Shown piece by piece: positions 1-12,099 of a stretch of 64,000 nt of DNA. The first letter of the stretch is position 1. Every line of letters starts with the position of its first letter. Source of the stretch: Trema orientale (lineage: Eukaryota > Streptophyta > Magnoliopsida > Rosales > Cannabaceae); the NCBI GenBank assembly GCA_002914845.1, contig JXTC01000023.1, positions 866,616 to 930,615 of the forward strand, written 5' to 3'. The notes under the pieces are model-generated. The model did not search any database and was not told the DNA's origin. It was given only the letters and a program-made list of their open reading frames with translations. The translations under genes and the position numbers were made by a program.

Positions 1-973
1 CCAATTATGTACAAATTCAAATAGAAAAATGTCATTTTATTAATTCAGCAAATATCCAAAATATACATGCTTTTAGGGCATAAACCCTAACAGTTTTAAC
101 AATAATATCAAATATACTTCTTTTCAAAAATAACAACAACAACAATAATAATAATAATAATAATATCAAATATACTAATTCAACAATTGATTCATGCCAA
201 AACAATATTATCCACTTCTTATACGGGTTTCTAGCAGCAAAAGAAATCAAATATACACAACAAAATAATTAACTTTATCAAAATATTTACCAATTACTTA
301 TTATGTTGCCACTCTTTTTTAACTTTAAAGGGTTTATATTCAAAAGATTTAAAAAAAAAGTCTAAAATTTTAGGCATCCCAACTCCAAAGCTTTATCCTC
401 TATCTTCAGGCTTCTTCAAATTCAATCTCCACTTTTCATCTTTCTCTTCTTTCCCTCTCTAATCTAAGATACGTCCTATCTAATAAATTGCAGGCTACAT
501 AATAAGATCAACCCTCTCAAACTTAGCCCTTTGATTTCTAGGGAATACTTCATTCTTCTTCATTTGAACCTTGTAAATATTCAAACATGCTATGATTAGA
601 ACCCCACAAAACCTGAAACAGTTTCCTTAGTGACCTTAGTCAGATTAAGCAAATAGAAAAAGTAGTAATTTTCTATTTCTAAATCCTATATTTTGCAATA
701 CTAAACAAAGAAGTGAGAGCAAATTTCCTCGGTTGATTTCTCTTTCTAAAATTATTGTTTTTTCTATTTTTTTTCTTTTTATTGTTTAAGAGTCATTTTT
801 TGAGATATGTATTATAAAACAAGGGAACGATTGATGGCCTAGTAGCAGAACGAATGCTGCAGGGAGCTTGTTATCAACTTCTTCAAATTCAATGTTTGGT
901 TAAATCTAGTAGAAATTTATCTGCATGTGGATTTCATATTTTTGCTAGAATTATTGTCATTCAGTTGGTCTAT
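1..973. other. AT-rich stretch without a recognisable gene
   Basis: No open frame here resembles a known protein. The stretch holds an AAT/AAC-rich microsatellite near 133-170 and ordinary AT-rich DNA. The last part, about 800-973, is the left flank of the gypsy insertion, and its sequence continues after 6669. I see no promoter or RNA gene. Confidence 0.5.
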
Positions 974-978
974 ATACC

Positions 979-1477
979 TGTTGACGGAGGTTTTATCAAC
1001 AACAAATTAAAAAATTGTAAGATGTGGCTTGTGCATGAAAAGGATTGATAAAGCAAAGCATTGTTCATGAAAAGAACTGATAAAGCAAAGAAAATTAGGA
1101 GACAAGAATTTTATAGTGGTTCAGCCCAAAAAAGATCAGCCTACGTCCACTGTTCTTCACTATTTTCTGGAAAATTACAAGAGTTTCTCTAAGTCTCAAG
1201 GTGAGAGCAGAGAAAGAATTACAGAGAGAGTGTATAGTGAAATGATTGTCAGATGACTATGAGATGAAAAATTATGAGATTGAGCCCCCTTTATATAGGT
1301 GAGGCTGGCTTTAAATTTTCTAATTTTGTAATAGGAAACTACATAATAAAATACAATATAATATTGAGATTGAATGACTACACAATAATGAATAATTATC
1401 TCCTCTTCAATTACCTAGTTGCCTTTTATATGGATTAGGCAGGTCAACTATTTATGGTGGTAAAAAATCACACAATA
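979..1477 (-). repeat. 3' LTR of the gypsy element
   Basis: Begins TGTTGAC and ends CACAATA, where the partner LTR ends CACAACA, so the terminal CA appears mutated. It aligns along its length with 6202-6668, sharing for example the stretch near 1020-1140 and a TATA-like TTTATATAGG near 1290. It is slightly longer than its partner because of a short internal duplication near 1040-1090. Confidence 0.88.
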
Positions 1478-1489
1478 AAAGCCCCCCAG

Positions 1490-3640
1490 CTTTTAATGCG
1501 TCCTTGACGTATTGAAAGCATTCTTCAATAATATAGTTGACCGCATGCCATTATAATTAATAGTTCCCACTCAAGTCTTCAACTGAACTTATTGTAAGTT
1601 CTCTTGATTCTTCTTTATCGATATCGATGATTGAATTGATAGGCATAAAGCAGTGATCAAATAGCGCCACCATACTCTTGTTGACATCTTGTTTTTGTAG
1701 ATAAATGAGTTAATCTTTTGTGAGTATAATAAGGACCATACTCTTAGTACACTAAAAAAACATCACTTATCCAATAGCAAGTGCAAAAGTGAAGTATACG
1801 ACTAACAAGCGATCTCATTAATCTTTCATAGAAACTTATAGAGAAGTAGGAAATGCTTAAGAACCATATCGTTGTTGATGGGACTGTTTACTAGTAGAGC
1901 ATTGAAGAGACTACAAAATCTTTTAAAGAAGAACTTTTCTCAACTATAAATTTAAGATAATGCTCGCATTGAAGAAATACGCTTCTTAATCTGAAAGCCT
2001 CGATCTAGACATGATGCTTTTATATTGAAATCCTGAAGGCGGTTAATGAAGTCACCAAGAAACAAAACAAGGTGTGCCACCCTGAAGACATAGTTCATGA
2101 CACCTACGTCGTTGAAGAGCAGCTCATAGTAGTTGAATTAGTGAATGACATGAACTCTTTTATGCTTCTTAGTAGTTTAAAAGGGTGTCATATTTCAAAT
2201 TTTCCTGCAAAATATTAGAAAATTCAAAAAATACTAAAAGTAAACAGAGATATAAAAAATACCTAACCTTTAGGTCGCGTACTGTTTGGCTGAGCTCGCA
2301 TTTTCTTAACGTTCCATGTTAGAAAATCTTCCATAAGGTAGAAATCAGTAGGAACTGTTAGGTCATTCTGAAGATTCAGAATTCCATGTCAGGTCGATAA
2401 CTTTAAAATAAGTTAGATCGATCTTTACGCTCTTGCGATTCGAATCCATTAACTTAAAATAGATTTTAAGTATTAGGATAAGTTAGGTCACTTATGAAAA
2501 ACAACGAGCGTGAGTGATGCAAATTCAATATTTGTTTTTCAAAAGTTCCATGGCAAAATAAAATATAGCAATATATCACATCGAACAATGAATGTTTTGC
2601 TTAGTTACTTTGTTGTTCGAGGAGGGAAATTACGTAATACGGCATGCTATGAAGCGAGGAAAAAATCCTGAGATTTTAAGAAATTTTAGAAATTTGGCCA
2701 TCTAAATTCCAACCCCTCTAAATAAACGTTTGCATGGTCCCTTAAGAAGCAAGTAGGAGATAACGATTCGATTCCACTGTCCCCGAGTTTTATGGTGTTC
2801 AAAGATGGCCATAAAACTATTAAAGATGAACTAATAGAATAAGACGTATCAAAATAATAAATTGAAGGAATAATGCCTTTATTGATCAATTCAATGATGA
2901 ATAATCCTTACAGTTTTATGGTGTTGCAATAACTACCATAAAACTGTAAGTAGACGACACATAAGAATGAAGATAGATCGCAAGAAGAAAATGTATAAAC
3001 TTTCATTGATGGAGTCATCGAAATATATGAAGATACCCCACAAGCTAGTAGTTGCATAATAGTCGATACGAGATAAAGAAACTTGAGAAGAATTACTGAT
3101 AATAGTGATGAAAATTCATCTAGTATGAAGAGCTCGTACTTGGGGAGCTTGAATATGATGGAACTCGAATATAGAGAGCTCAATGATCGAGTAGAGATCT
3201 TATCGAAGTTTTTTGAAATTGAGTGATGATCTCGTCTAAGTCGAAGATAATGAATTCGAACATGATGGAGAGCTTACGTAATAGAAAGCTCAATGATCAA
3301 GAGATCTTGAAGGTCTGAGGAACTAAGTGAAGATTTCATCGAGATCAAAGATTGTGAGGAGCTCGAATATAATAGAGAGCTCTTGTATTAGGGAGCTCGA
3401 ATATAATATAGAGCTCTTGTAATACGGAGCTCGAATATAATAGAGCTCGAGTATGGAAGGAGAGCTCACATAACAGAGAGCTCATATATAATAAAGAAAC
3501 TTGAATATAAAGAGCTCAAGGACCGAATAGAGATCTTGTCGAGGTATGATCAACTTGAATAAAGATCTCATCGAAGTCGCATAGTTACATTCATTCAATC
3601 TTTAATCTACAAGAGCTTGACCTTTAATCATAGTACGAGA
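1490..3640. repeat. Non-coding tail of the gypsy element with GAGCTC-rich repeats
   Basis: This stretch occupies the place where integrase should lie, yet no frame here resembles integrase. From about 3120 to 3530 it is built of degenerate ~30-bp units around GAGCTCGAATATAATAGA, with many GAGCTC hexamers. The rest shows no known similarity. Either the integrase was replaced, or this is a non-autonomous derivative with a filler sequence. Confidence 0.6.
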
Positions 3641-4391
3641 TCAAAAATTAATATCGAATTGACTCAGCTCAACTACCCACTTGAGAAATTATCTTGACGC
3701 TTCAGGCTTTTACAAAACCTGTTTCAATGGAAAGTTTGTAAAAATCTCAATAGAGTGTGTATGGAAATATGGTCAAAACTTCCTAGATGCGATGACAAGC
3801 GTTAGTGCCAATTTCTCCATCTCTGGATATCTCATTTTGGCATCGAGTAATCTTTTGCTTACATAATATACAGGTCGCTGTATATTTTTTTCTTCTCGAA
3901 TTAATGCAACGCTTATCGCATATTTGGAAACGGCGAGGTATAAGTACAACTTTTTCCCCCAGCTTTGGCTTCGACAGGAGTGGAGGAGAACCCAAGTATT
4001 TCTTAAAATCTTAGAACGCCTCCTCGCACTTCTCGGTCCACTCAAACTTCTTCGATCTCTTCAGTACCTCGAAGAATGGTTGGCATTTTTCAGTTGATCT
4101 TGATACAAATTGACTCAGTGCAGCCACTCTTCCCGCCAGGCTTTGCACATCTTTCGGTTTACGAGGCGACTGCATATCAATCAATACTTGGACCTTTTGA
4201 GGATTAGCTTCGATACCTCGCTGATTGACCATGAATCCCAAAAACTTCCCAGATCCTACACCAAATGCACACTTCTGAGGATTCCACTTCATTTGATACT
4301 TTTGAAGAATTTTGAATATCTCGTTAAGATGCTTGATGTGATCTTCAGCTTTCTTCGACTTCACCAACATTTCATCAACGTAAACCTTCAT
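3640..4391 (-). pseudogene. pol: Gypsy reverse transcriptase C-half plus RNase H remnant
   Basis: The frame from 4391 carries the RT catalytic box as YVDEM; most plant elements have YVDDM, so the second aspartate appears replaced by glutamate. The RT connection phrases KCAFGV, KFLGFMV and RGIEANP follow, then the LAGRVAALSQFVSRS stretch typical of Tat elements. A second frame at about 4045-3773 carries RNase H, including RPVYYVSKRL, and a further piece near 3640-3700 reads WVVELSQFDI. RT begins abruptly at its catalytic box, so its N-terminal half is gone. No integrase follows. The fragment is non-functional. Confidence 0.85.
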
Positions 4392-4429
4392 CGTCCTACC
4401 TGGTATACTACCGCAGTCGCCCTTCTCTG

Positions 4430-6141
4430 ATTAACCTTTCGATCTCATCTTTCAGGGTGTAACAGTTGTTGGTGTGGTGTCCAATATCGTTATGATATCC
4501 GCAAAACTTATTAGGATCATGTTTTGCCCTATCCCGCTTTATCGGCCCCAGCTGACGATACTTCACCTGCTGATTTGTGACTGCATAAATTGATCTATAT
4601 GTGCATTCAGTTTAGTATAGTTGTTGAATTGTAAGGGAGCCCTTGGAATTTCCTGCTTCTTCGGTTCAGGCTACTTTTCAGTCGGTTGCTCACTCTTCCT
4701 CTTCTTCGACTTCTTGTTATTATTACTGCTGGTCATGGTTGTATCTTTGGTCGTATCTTTTCCTCCCTCCTTCTTTGTCTTATGAAGATTCTCGCATGAA
4801 GATTCCACTCTTGGATGTCGACCAACTCTTAGACAGAAGTCTTCAAGGGTCCTACATTCTCGCTCTAACAACTCCCCCCACAGTTTAGTTTCTGGTCGTA
4901 CTTTAGCCATCATTAGAGTCAGGACTCCCCATTCAGGTGGATTGTTAACCTTAGCCAGCTTTGAAGTAAAGCGATTGAGATCGTAGAGTCTCCTCTGGAC
5001 CTTATCGAATAGCAGACAAACTGATTAATGGAACAGTAAAGTTCTTCACAGCCTGGAATTGTCTCAAGAATGTGGTTTGAAGTTACTGTCAGGACGAGAT
5101 TGAACTAGGCTTAAGTCTTCGAAACCACTTATTTGCTGCACCTGTGAAAGTTACAGCAAAGCACCTGCAACATGCAAGGTCATCGACTTGATGAAGCTCC
5201 ATCAGGTCGTTGAAATAGTCCATATGGTCATGTGGATCAGTTTTCCCATCAAAAGTGTTTATGGTAGGAATTTTTAATCTAGCAAGTAATGCAGCAGCTT
5301 GAACTTCCTCGTTGAATAGCGATTGACGATATCCATCTCATCGTCCCAGCCAGCAAGTGCGTCTAATGCGATCCTCAAATTATGAACATCGATGTTTGGA
5401 GGAAAAGCATCATCTCTTACTGGTGGCAAGGGTGGCCTTTGGTCGTTATTATCACAACATAAGGCGGGTTGATCAAGCATGGTCTGCTATGACCTTTGTG
5501 AAGATTCTACTGAAATAGTGCAATGAGATCGACTTTGGTCGTTATGATGCGATATGGATCGTTCATGACTGCGTTGTTGTTCCAGATATTATCTTAGGTC
5601 TGCAGGATTTTGCCTTGACTCCCTGCTAAATCCTTTCGAAGACACTCCTTAATTGACGATTTTGTTCGTTGCTCAGACGATCACGATTGACAGTATCATT
5701 CTGAGAAGGTTGTCTACGATCATGAGCTGTGCTCGAACTCCTGGTATCAGATTCTTGTAGCAAGTCTACGACCTTGCATTTTCCCTTAGAGGTGCGATCT
5801 GCATAATGCTCCTGTTGGGTTCTGTGTTGGTCGCGATTTCCTGTCTCTTAGATCTGAATTCCTCTTTCAGGTCGTCGAGCAGGACGATTTCTAGGTCGTT
5901 CATCCTGTGGTGGAGTCACTATCTATCCTTCAACAAGTCGCCGTAGAGAATCATTAATCTGATTGGTGATTTGCTGAAGGTTCACCAGTGCATCCTCCAT
6001 GCAATCTTGTCTTTGGATAATGTTCTCTGGTGTGGTCACAGCAGGCTGATCCTGAGCGGGATCGACCTGTGCAGCAGCTATATTTTGGGGTTGATTTTGG
6101 CTAACTCCAGCATTTCTGGTAGTGTTCCTGGTATTTGCCAT
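4430..6141 (-). pseudogene. gag: Gypsy gag remnant
   Basis: A start at 6141 opens a short frame rich in N, Q and T, followed by a stretch that predicts coils, as in plant gypsy Gag N-termini. Further fragments in other frames lie at about 5480-5274 and 4913-4671; the latter is a Lys/Ser/Asn-rich basic tail. Around 4440-4510 the minus strand encodes a C..H..GHHT..C phrase followed by LKDEIE, like the zinc-knuckle-like end of Tat Gag. The frame is broken several times. It runs directly into the RT fragment, so the protease region has been deleted near 4400-4430. Confidence 0.75.
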
Positions 6142-6201
6142 TGTTTGAAGAAGCAAAATTGACAAACTCTTTGCTAGAATAGCCCTCCTTCTAGCGCCAA
6201 T

Positions 6202-6668
6202 TGTTAACAGAGGTTTTGTCAACAACGAATTACAAAATTGCAAGATGTGGCTTGTGTGTGAAAAGGATTGATAAAGCAAAGCAAATAAAGAGACAAGAAT
6301 TTTATAGTGGTTCGGCCCCAAAAAAGATGAGCCTATGTCCACTGTTCTTCACTATTTTCCAGAGAATTATAAGAGTTTCTCTAAGTCTCAAGGTGAGAGT
6401 ATAGAGAGAATTACAGAGAGTGTATAGTGAAGTGATTGTCAGATGACTATGAGATAAAAAATTATGAGACTGAGCCCCCTTTATATAGGTGAGGGTAGCT
6501 TTAGGTTTCCCAATTTTGTGAATAGGAAACTACATAATAAAATATAATATAATATTAAGATTAAGTGATTACACAATAATGGGTAATTATCTTCTCTTCA
6601 ATTAGCTAGTTGCCTTTTTTATGGATTAGACATGTCAACTATTTGTGGTGGTAAAAAACCACACAACA
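6202..6668 (-). repeat. 5' LTR of the gypsy element
   Basis: Begins TGTTAAC and ends CACAACA, followed by target duplication ATACC. It is the homologue of 979-1477. Just inside it, the reverse complement of 6183-6201 reads TTGGCGCTAGAAGGAGGG, which has the position and the TGGCGC start of a tRNA primer-binding site. I do not identify the tRNA. Confidence 0.88.
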
Positions 6669-6673
6669 ATACC

Positions 6674-7345
6674 TATTAAAATTCTAATATAGGTAGCTAT
6701 ACTCTACATATAAACAGGGTATTTGAGAAAGACTTAAGACTTTAACTAGCAACTGTTTCGTTATTATAATGTTAATTCTATTGCATACAATTTTTCTTGG
6801 CAAATACAAGTTGAAGTGTGGTCAAGACAAATATCTAAAGTGAGTACTAGAAGTTTTGTGATCTCTGACATTGAAGAACTTCTCTTTTCCACATAAAAAC
6901 TCTTATTGGTAGTCTATATGTGCTAACCTTGTACTTTTGTATCGTTGCAGGTTTTACTTATACTAAGATTTGGGTGATGGAGCTGAAACATAAGATGAAG
7001 CATCTCAGAATCTTTATATAACGAATGTAAAGAGTTTACTTGTATTTGTTTTAAAATTAACAATGTAAAATACTTGATTTTCTCCATGTATTTGATAATT
7101 TAGTTAAAATCTACTTGTGACTTGAGTTAATTCTTTCATGAATTATTAATTGATGTTTATAGCTGTTTTAAATACTATTAAATTTCATGTATCGTTGATT
7201 ATTGACTTGAGGTTATCAAAAAAATGATATTACTAGATAAAGATTGCAGTTTCATTTACTAATTAAATTGTAACCTATCAACCATGCTTGGTGAATAGTA
7301 TTACGATAACGATTAAAATGTCAATAAAAAATATCAATAAAAGTG
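6674..7345. other. Intergenic stretch; possible exon remnant near 6950-7022
   Basis: No long frame is present. A pyrimidine tract ending in TTGCAG at about 6945-6950 is followed by a short open stretch to a stop at about 7020. This could be the last exon of a decayed gene whose upstream part is the 800-973 flank. I cannot name a product, and the call is weak. Confidence 0.25.
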
Positions 7346-7349
7346 CATA

Positions 7350-7712
7350 AATTGGTCGTGACAAATATAATCATTCAGTGACATTTGAGAATGTGACTAA
7401 AAATTTGTATTTAGCATGATCTTGTGACATTTTGAAATGTCACTAAAATTTTAAAAGGCATTTTGAAATGCTAAAAGTATTTTTCAAATTAAAATTTTAT
7501 TGACATTTTTAAAGTGTCATTAAACTTTTTAGTAACATTTTGAGGTGTCACTAAAAGTAAACATATAGTGACATTTCGAATGTCACTAGATTTTTAGTCA
7601 CACGGGCATATTTTACATTTTCCATAAATGTCACTAACTATACAAATGTGACTAAAAGTATGTAACAGTGACATTTTTAAATGTCACATATGAGGATTTT
7701 TGTTATAGTAGG
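7350..7712. mobile_element. CACTA-like terminal fragment with subterminal repeats
   Basis: Repeats of AGTGACATTT / AAATGTCACTAAA occur in both orientations at least six times. The right edge read in reverse starts CTATAACAAAAATCC, close to the CACTACAACAAAAAT ends of plant CACTA elements. No transposase frame is present. This is one end or a short non-autonomous copy, and the left edge is not resolved. Confidence 0.5.
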
Positions 7713-8103
7713 TATTTGTGTGAATGAAAACGTATTTTCTTTGCAATAGAATTCTTCATAATTATCTCATAAAATCAAGTAATTAAATAAAATTTGTCAT
7801 TCAAATTACGGAATTCAAAAGAAAAAAGATAACTACATTATTTAAAAGAAATATTTCTAATCTCGATAAAATTCGATATGGAATCCCCTTTAAATCAGTA
7901 GCTTGCTAGACCCTTCCAAAAAAGGACCGACTCCGAATTCCATGCGGACCCACACATTCCTTAGAGAATTTCCAATCAATAAGTTATTTTCATGACGAAA
8001 CCTAATTTCTCAGACACGTGGACGAATGAATTGAGAAAAACGAAATTCTAACCCTAATACTTACATAGTTTTTTAATAGATATTGACAAGTTACTAAATT
8101 TAA

Positions 8104-8195
8104 AAGCAAGTATACTTTCTAAAGTTGCTGAAGTTTCTACCGCAAATTAAATAAGCATACTTTCTATAGTTGCTGAATTTCTACAGCAAATTAAA
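8104..8195. repeat. Direct duplication of ~45 bp
   Basis: Two adjacent copies of a segment containing TACTTTCTA(A/T)AGTTGCTGAA, TTTCTAC and GCAAATTAAATA lie here. The second copy and what follows resemble sequence downstream of the two duplicated transporter loci (near 18660-18720 and 32030-32100). Confidence 0.6.
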
Positions 8196-9044
8196 TACTT
8201 ATTCAAATTCTATGAAACATGTAAAGTAGATTCAACAAAATATTGCGGAGTAGTCTAGTATGGTACCATTTTTTTTTCAATCAGTAGATTGAAATTTAAC
8301 AGTCAATGATTATTTCCTGTCCCTTTTAAAAAAATTATAATAAAAAAAATTCTAGGCACATAGTTAACTTTGGTTTGGTTTAAATCATATAGAAATTTGA
8401 AGAATTCGCAAACCCAACCAAACGTCAGTCGCTGTGGAAAATTTTCAACTAAACTACAGCATCATTAAGAAAAAAACTCAAACAAAATCATGTGCAGTAT
8501 GGTTTTAAGTTATTTTTTTAAATAAATGGGCCAAGAAATTATTAATTGGATCTAGTAAGTGGTATCGATCTAGTATGTCCATTATTGAGGAAATTAAAGA
8601 AAATATGATCTTTTTGAAAGTATTCTCAAACATACGGTACCTCAAGTTTACATATTTCCATACGGTATTTTTTTGAAAAATTTATTTTTTTGTTTTTGTC
8701 ATCTATTCCTATTCCTATTCCTCTCACTCAGATTTCATCCTATCATGGTTGCCATCTCTTCAAGCTCGCTTTAGTTATGCTTCGCTCCCAATTGCGGTAA
8801 CTCCAAGGAAACTTTTTCATCTTCTTGTTCAGGCATAATTCTGGAAGAAGTAGAATCGTTGAGCTCACCTATATGGAATGATATTGGGCCAGAATGATGC
8901 TCTCCACAATTGGCCAATAAATTTGTTAATGACTTCTGTTTTGTTTTGTTTTTTGTTTTTGTTTTTTTTTTTCAGTCTTAATTACAAGTTGCAATAGGCA
9001 TATATTAGTAACACAATGAAGATAAAGAGGAAATTTGATTTTTT

Positions 9045-9432
9045 ACAGTAATTTTTCAAAAAAATTGAAAAATCCCAGAATTTAAAATTGTTCTGAAAAA
9101 TCTCGGATTGAATTATTAGAATATCACTTTTAAAAATATTTAGAAAAATACTATTTTTTATTAATTAATGAAATACTTAAGGTAACTAGTCGAGTTACCT
9201 GAGGTAACTTGAACAGTTATTTTAAGTAACTGAATTGGTTACTCTAAGTAACCTAACTGGTTACCTCGGATACTATTGAAAAATACTAATTTTGAAGAAA
9301 AATGGTATTTTTCTAAATATTTTTTAAAAATATTATTTTTCTAATAATACTTTTAAAAAGTGATATTTTTCTAAATCAATCCGGAATTTTTCAAAAAAAT
9401 CAGTCCATCCAGGATTTTTCAAATTTTGGTAC
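9045..9432. mobile_element. Foldback / MITE-like inverted repeat
   Basis: The left half, with AATTTTTCAAAAAAATTGAAAAATC and ATATCACTTTTAAAAAT, is repeated in inverted order on the right. The arms are about 150-180 bp and imperfect. The centre (9175-9280) contains many GGTAAC/GTTACC motifs. There is no coding capacity. A related unit lies at about 46930-47240. Confidence 0.6.
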
Positions 9433-9589
9433 TTTGGGCCTAGATTTTTATAATAAGCCCGAAGATAAATTGATAAAAACTTTTTAATTTCTTTCTAAAA
9501 TTTATAATTTAATCTTTCATAGTCTTAGTAACGCAACAAATTTTCTTTTGATAATTCAAAAAAAAAATTCTTTGTTTTAAAACAAGGAG

Positions 9590-10225
9590 CGTCGGGTTGT
9601 TGTTGGATTAAATAGTAGATTGGTATAACAAGGAACTAATAACGAGAGAAACTAGTACTCAAGTTGGTATAGAAGGTAATCGATAACACTGAATTAATGT
9701 GACTTGTAATACTAAACAGAAAAATCTAGTAGCGGTAACTAAAAACCAAAAAAAAATCATAAACCAAATTGATTACTGGTAAATAACGACTGAATTGGTA
9801 AAAGATAATCGGTAACTAGAGAAACTAGTAACCAGTTATCGATCTAACTAATTCGCAATCATAGAAACTAATAACTAGTAACCATATTGATTACTAGCTT
9901 GTAACTGATTAGTAACTAAAAAAATATATAGCCAAATTGGTATTGGAGACTGGAAATAAGAGAAATCAAAAGCCAAATTAGTTATCGGTAACTAGATTCA
10001 TTATTGGTTACTGGTAACAAGTAACTAAAAAAACTAGTAACTAGTTATGAATATGATTTACTTGGCAACTACAGAAACTAATAACCAGTAACTGGATTGA
10101 TTATTAGTTGGTTACTAGTAACTAATTTTTTAACTAATAACCGATAACCAATCTTATAATTAGCAATCAGTAATTAACCTAATTACTTGGTAACTATAGT
10201 AACTAGTAAACAATTCCAAATTGGT
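9590..10225. repeat. Degenerate GTAAC/ACTAGT-rich repeat tract
   Basis: Roughly 600 bp of short, variable repeats based on ACTAGTAACC, GGTAACTAG and ACCGATAAC, in both orientations. There is no fixed period and no frame. It resembles the core of the foldback at 9045-9432 and may be an expansion of it. Confidence 0.55.
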
Positions 10226-10228
10226 TAG

Positions 10229-11475
10229 TGTGTTAAGTAGATTCTACACTTAACTTTAACCTCTTTTCAAGCTTAAGAATTACTCATATTTGAGCTATTT
10301 TTATTTGATTTGTTGTTTTTGATGTATATTTCAGGTGAGAAGCCATTGAGTAGAGAATGTTGAAGTTTGGAGCGAAACCGAGACTAAATCAAGGCAATTT
10401 TTATCAATTGCAAGCGAAGACGGGCAAAAAACTTCTCAATAAGGTATTATGGATCGAGCCAACTCATATTTAGATGCAGCAGTATCAGTAAATTGGGAGA
10501 AACTGGGCCATGCAGCACCGTTTCTTCCAGTAAGTTGGCATTGCAACGCCAGAATATGGCACCACGATGCCGCTGCACCACTCCCTTGGCACCGCGGCCT
10601 GAGAACTGTGGTGCCGTAGCACCGCTTTGTGGCATCGTGGCGCCATTCCTCAACACGCTAGTGGCGCCATAGCGCTAGTTATATCATTTTCACTCGACCG
10701 TTTTGACACTGCGGTACCAAATTGGCACCGCAGTGCAAAAAAGTGCAGAAGAGCTTGCTAAATTCTAGGATCTTGATTTATTGTCTTTGGTATTTAACTC
10801 CTCTTGAACTCATCTGAAAGGGGCCAAAAAACCCTAGCAGCCAAGAGTTCTTAGAGTATTTCTAAGGGAGAAACAACACCAAAGAAGGGAATTCAAGTCC
10901 AAGAAATCAAATTAGAAGCTTCAAAAGAGTTTTTCTTTCTTCTTGCTCTTGTATTTCTCTTCTATTTTCTGCAAATGAATATGTATCAATCTTGTTATAT
11001 TTATTATGATTCATTTTGTATAAACATAAGTTAAACTTGATTTCTAAGGAGGCAACTGAACCTCTAATATAATCAAACTATTTTATTTTCCTCAATTGTT
11101 CTTGATATCTATTGTTGAGTTGGTTATTCTATCTTGAGATTAATGCATCTATTTTTTTGGCTATTAAATAGAATTGTTGAGTGAAACTTTTATGAACTCG
11201 GGAAGGAAAATTTAGGTTTGGATATAGATAAAACATCATAAGATCGCCTAGTATAGGGTGAGTTGGCATCGGATAGGAATATACCCATATAACTTATGCA
11301 ACCTTTATATGAGAATTACCAAACTTAATGAATCTAGTCAATTTGTGTAAAGAGTAACATATTAGCTTTTCTAAATATTTTCACTTGTATCTTGGAAAGG
11401 AGTTTGTGAATACATTAGAATTCTTAGTTGTCAACTCTAAATGGATAATTGAACCATGAGAAAAACTAGTAGTTC
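10229..11475 (+). repeat. Partial long LTR, same family as 36256-37758
   Basis: It starts TGTGTTAAGTAGATTCTACA followed by CTTAAC, a near-palindrome like those that open the LTRs at 20262 and 36256. The match with 36256-37758 then continues through TTTTCAAGCTTAAGAATTAC, the GC-rich GCGCC/GCACCGC stretch at 10500-10740 and the GAATATACCCAT region near 11275. Similarity fades near 11475, where the expected 3' end is missing. It has no coding content. Confidence 0.65.
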
Positions 11476-11720
11476 TGTGTATTGATGGTACTTTTAGTCA
11501 TTTTAGTCATTTTGTAATTTTTTTTTTATTTTTATAGATAAAAATGTTAAAAATCCAAATAATTATTTAGGTGGGCCCATTGTTTAAAGGAGGCCACGCC
11601 AGTAGTAAAATTACCGAATTCGAGACAAAAAGCTTTATTCTAAAACAATGTTAGTGCTTTTAATAAATAAAAGAGCTACCTGAGGTAAGTGCTTAGATAA
11701 GCACGTGACCTCTAACCTTA

Positions 11721-12096
11721 TGGCATGTTTGGTTGGTTAGAATGGACCTTGGAATGTAATGGTCATTCCTTTTTAAGGTCCATTCCATTGCTTGGTTAGA
11801 CTTTAAAGTATGGAATCAAGATTCTTTTATAATCTTAATTCCAATATTTGGTGGAATTCTTATTCCTTCAAAAAATCTAAGGAATAATGATTCTCAATTT
11901 TTGCCAATTAGTTTAACATTTAATTTTCCCTTTTTGCCCTACTAGGATATCTAAAAATAAGAGTATTTTGGTCAATACAATATTCATTCCATTCCATTAC
12001 ACTAATTCAACTAAACAATATAATATTATTACTATTTCTATTCCAGTTCTATTTTATTACAATTCTCATTACCATTCCATCAAACTAAACATGACC
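11721..12096. mobile_element. PIF/Harbinger-type MITE
   Basis: A 376-bp unit with inverted ends TGGCATGTTTGG and (reverse) GGTCATGTTTAG, flanked by the 3-bp duplication TTA (11718-11720 and 12097-12099). Both ends and an internal phrase (CCTTTTTGCCCTA) match the larger Harbinger element at 43559-46529, so this looks like an internal-deletion derivative. It lies about 600 bp upstream of the transporter gene. Confidence 0.8.
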
Positions 12097-12099
12097 TTA

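Larger units (their letters stand above)
979..6668 (-). mobile_element. Ty3/gypsy (Tat-like) LTR retrotransposon, degenerate
   Basis: Two similar LTRs (979-1477 and 6202-6668) flank this 5.7-kb element, and the 5-bp target duplication ATACC lies on both sides (974-978 and 6669-6673). The element reads on the minus strand: the 5' LTR is on the right, gag remnants follow, then part of reverse transcriptase and RNase H. The RT phrase around the YVDEM motif and the gag zinc-knuckle-like phrase resemble the Tat/Ogre group. A purine-rich tract (reverse complement of 1478-1490) abuts the left LTR and a primer-site-like sequence abuts the right one. Protease, the first half of RT and all of integrase are missing, so it cannot move by itself. 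The lineage call is inferred from remembered family motifs. Confidence 0.88.

Noticed and set aside
3115..3530. CRISPR-like array of GAGCTC repeats
   Set aside because: Units are degenerate with no regular spacers, and the setting is a plant retrotransposon.
10447..10656. 69-codon frame, minus strand
   Set aside because: It is the same GC-rich LTR section as at 36530, with no protein features.
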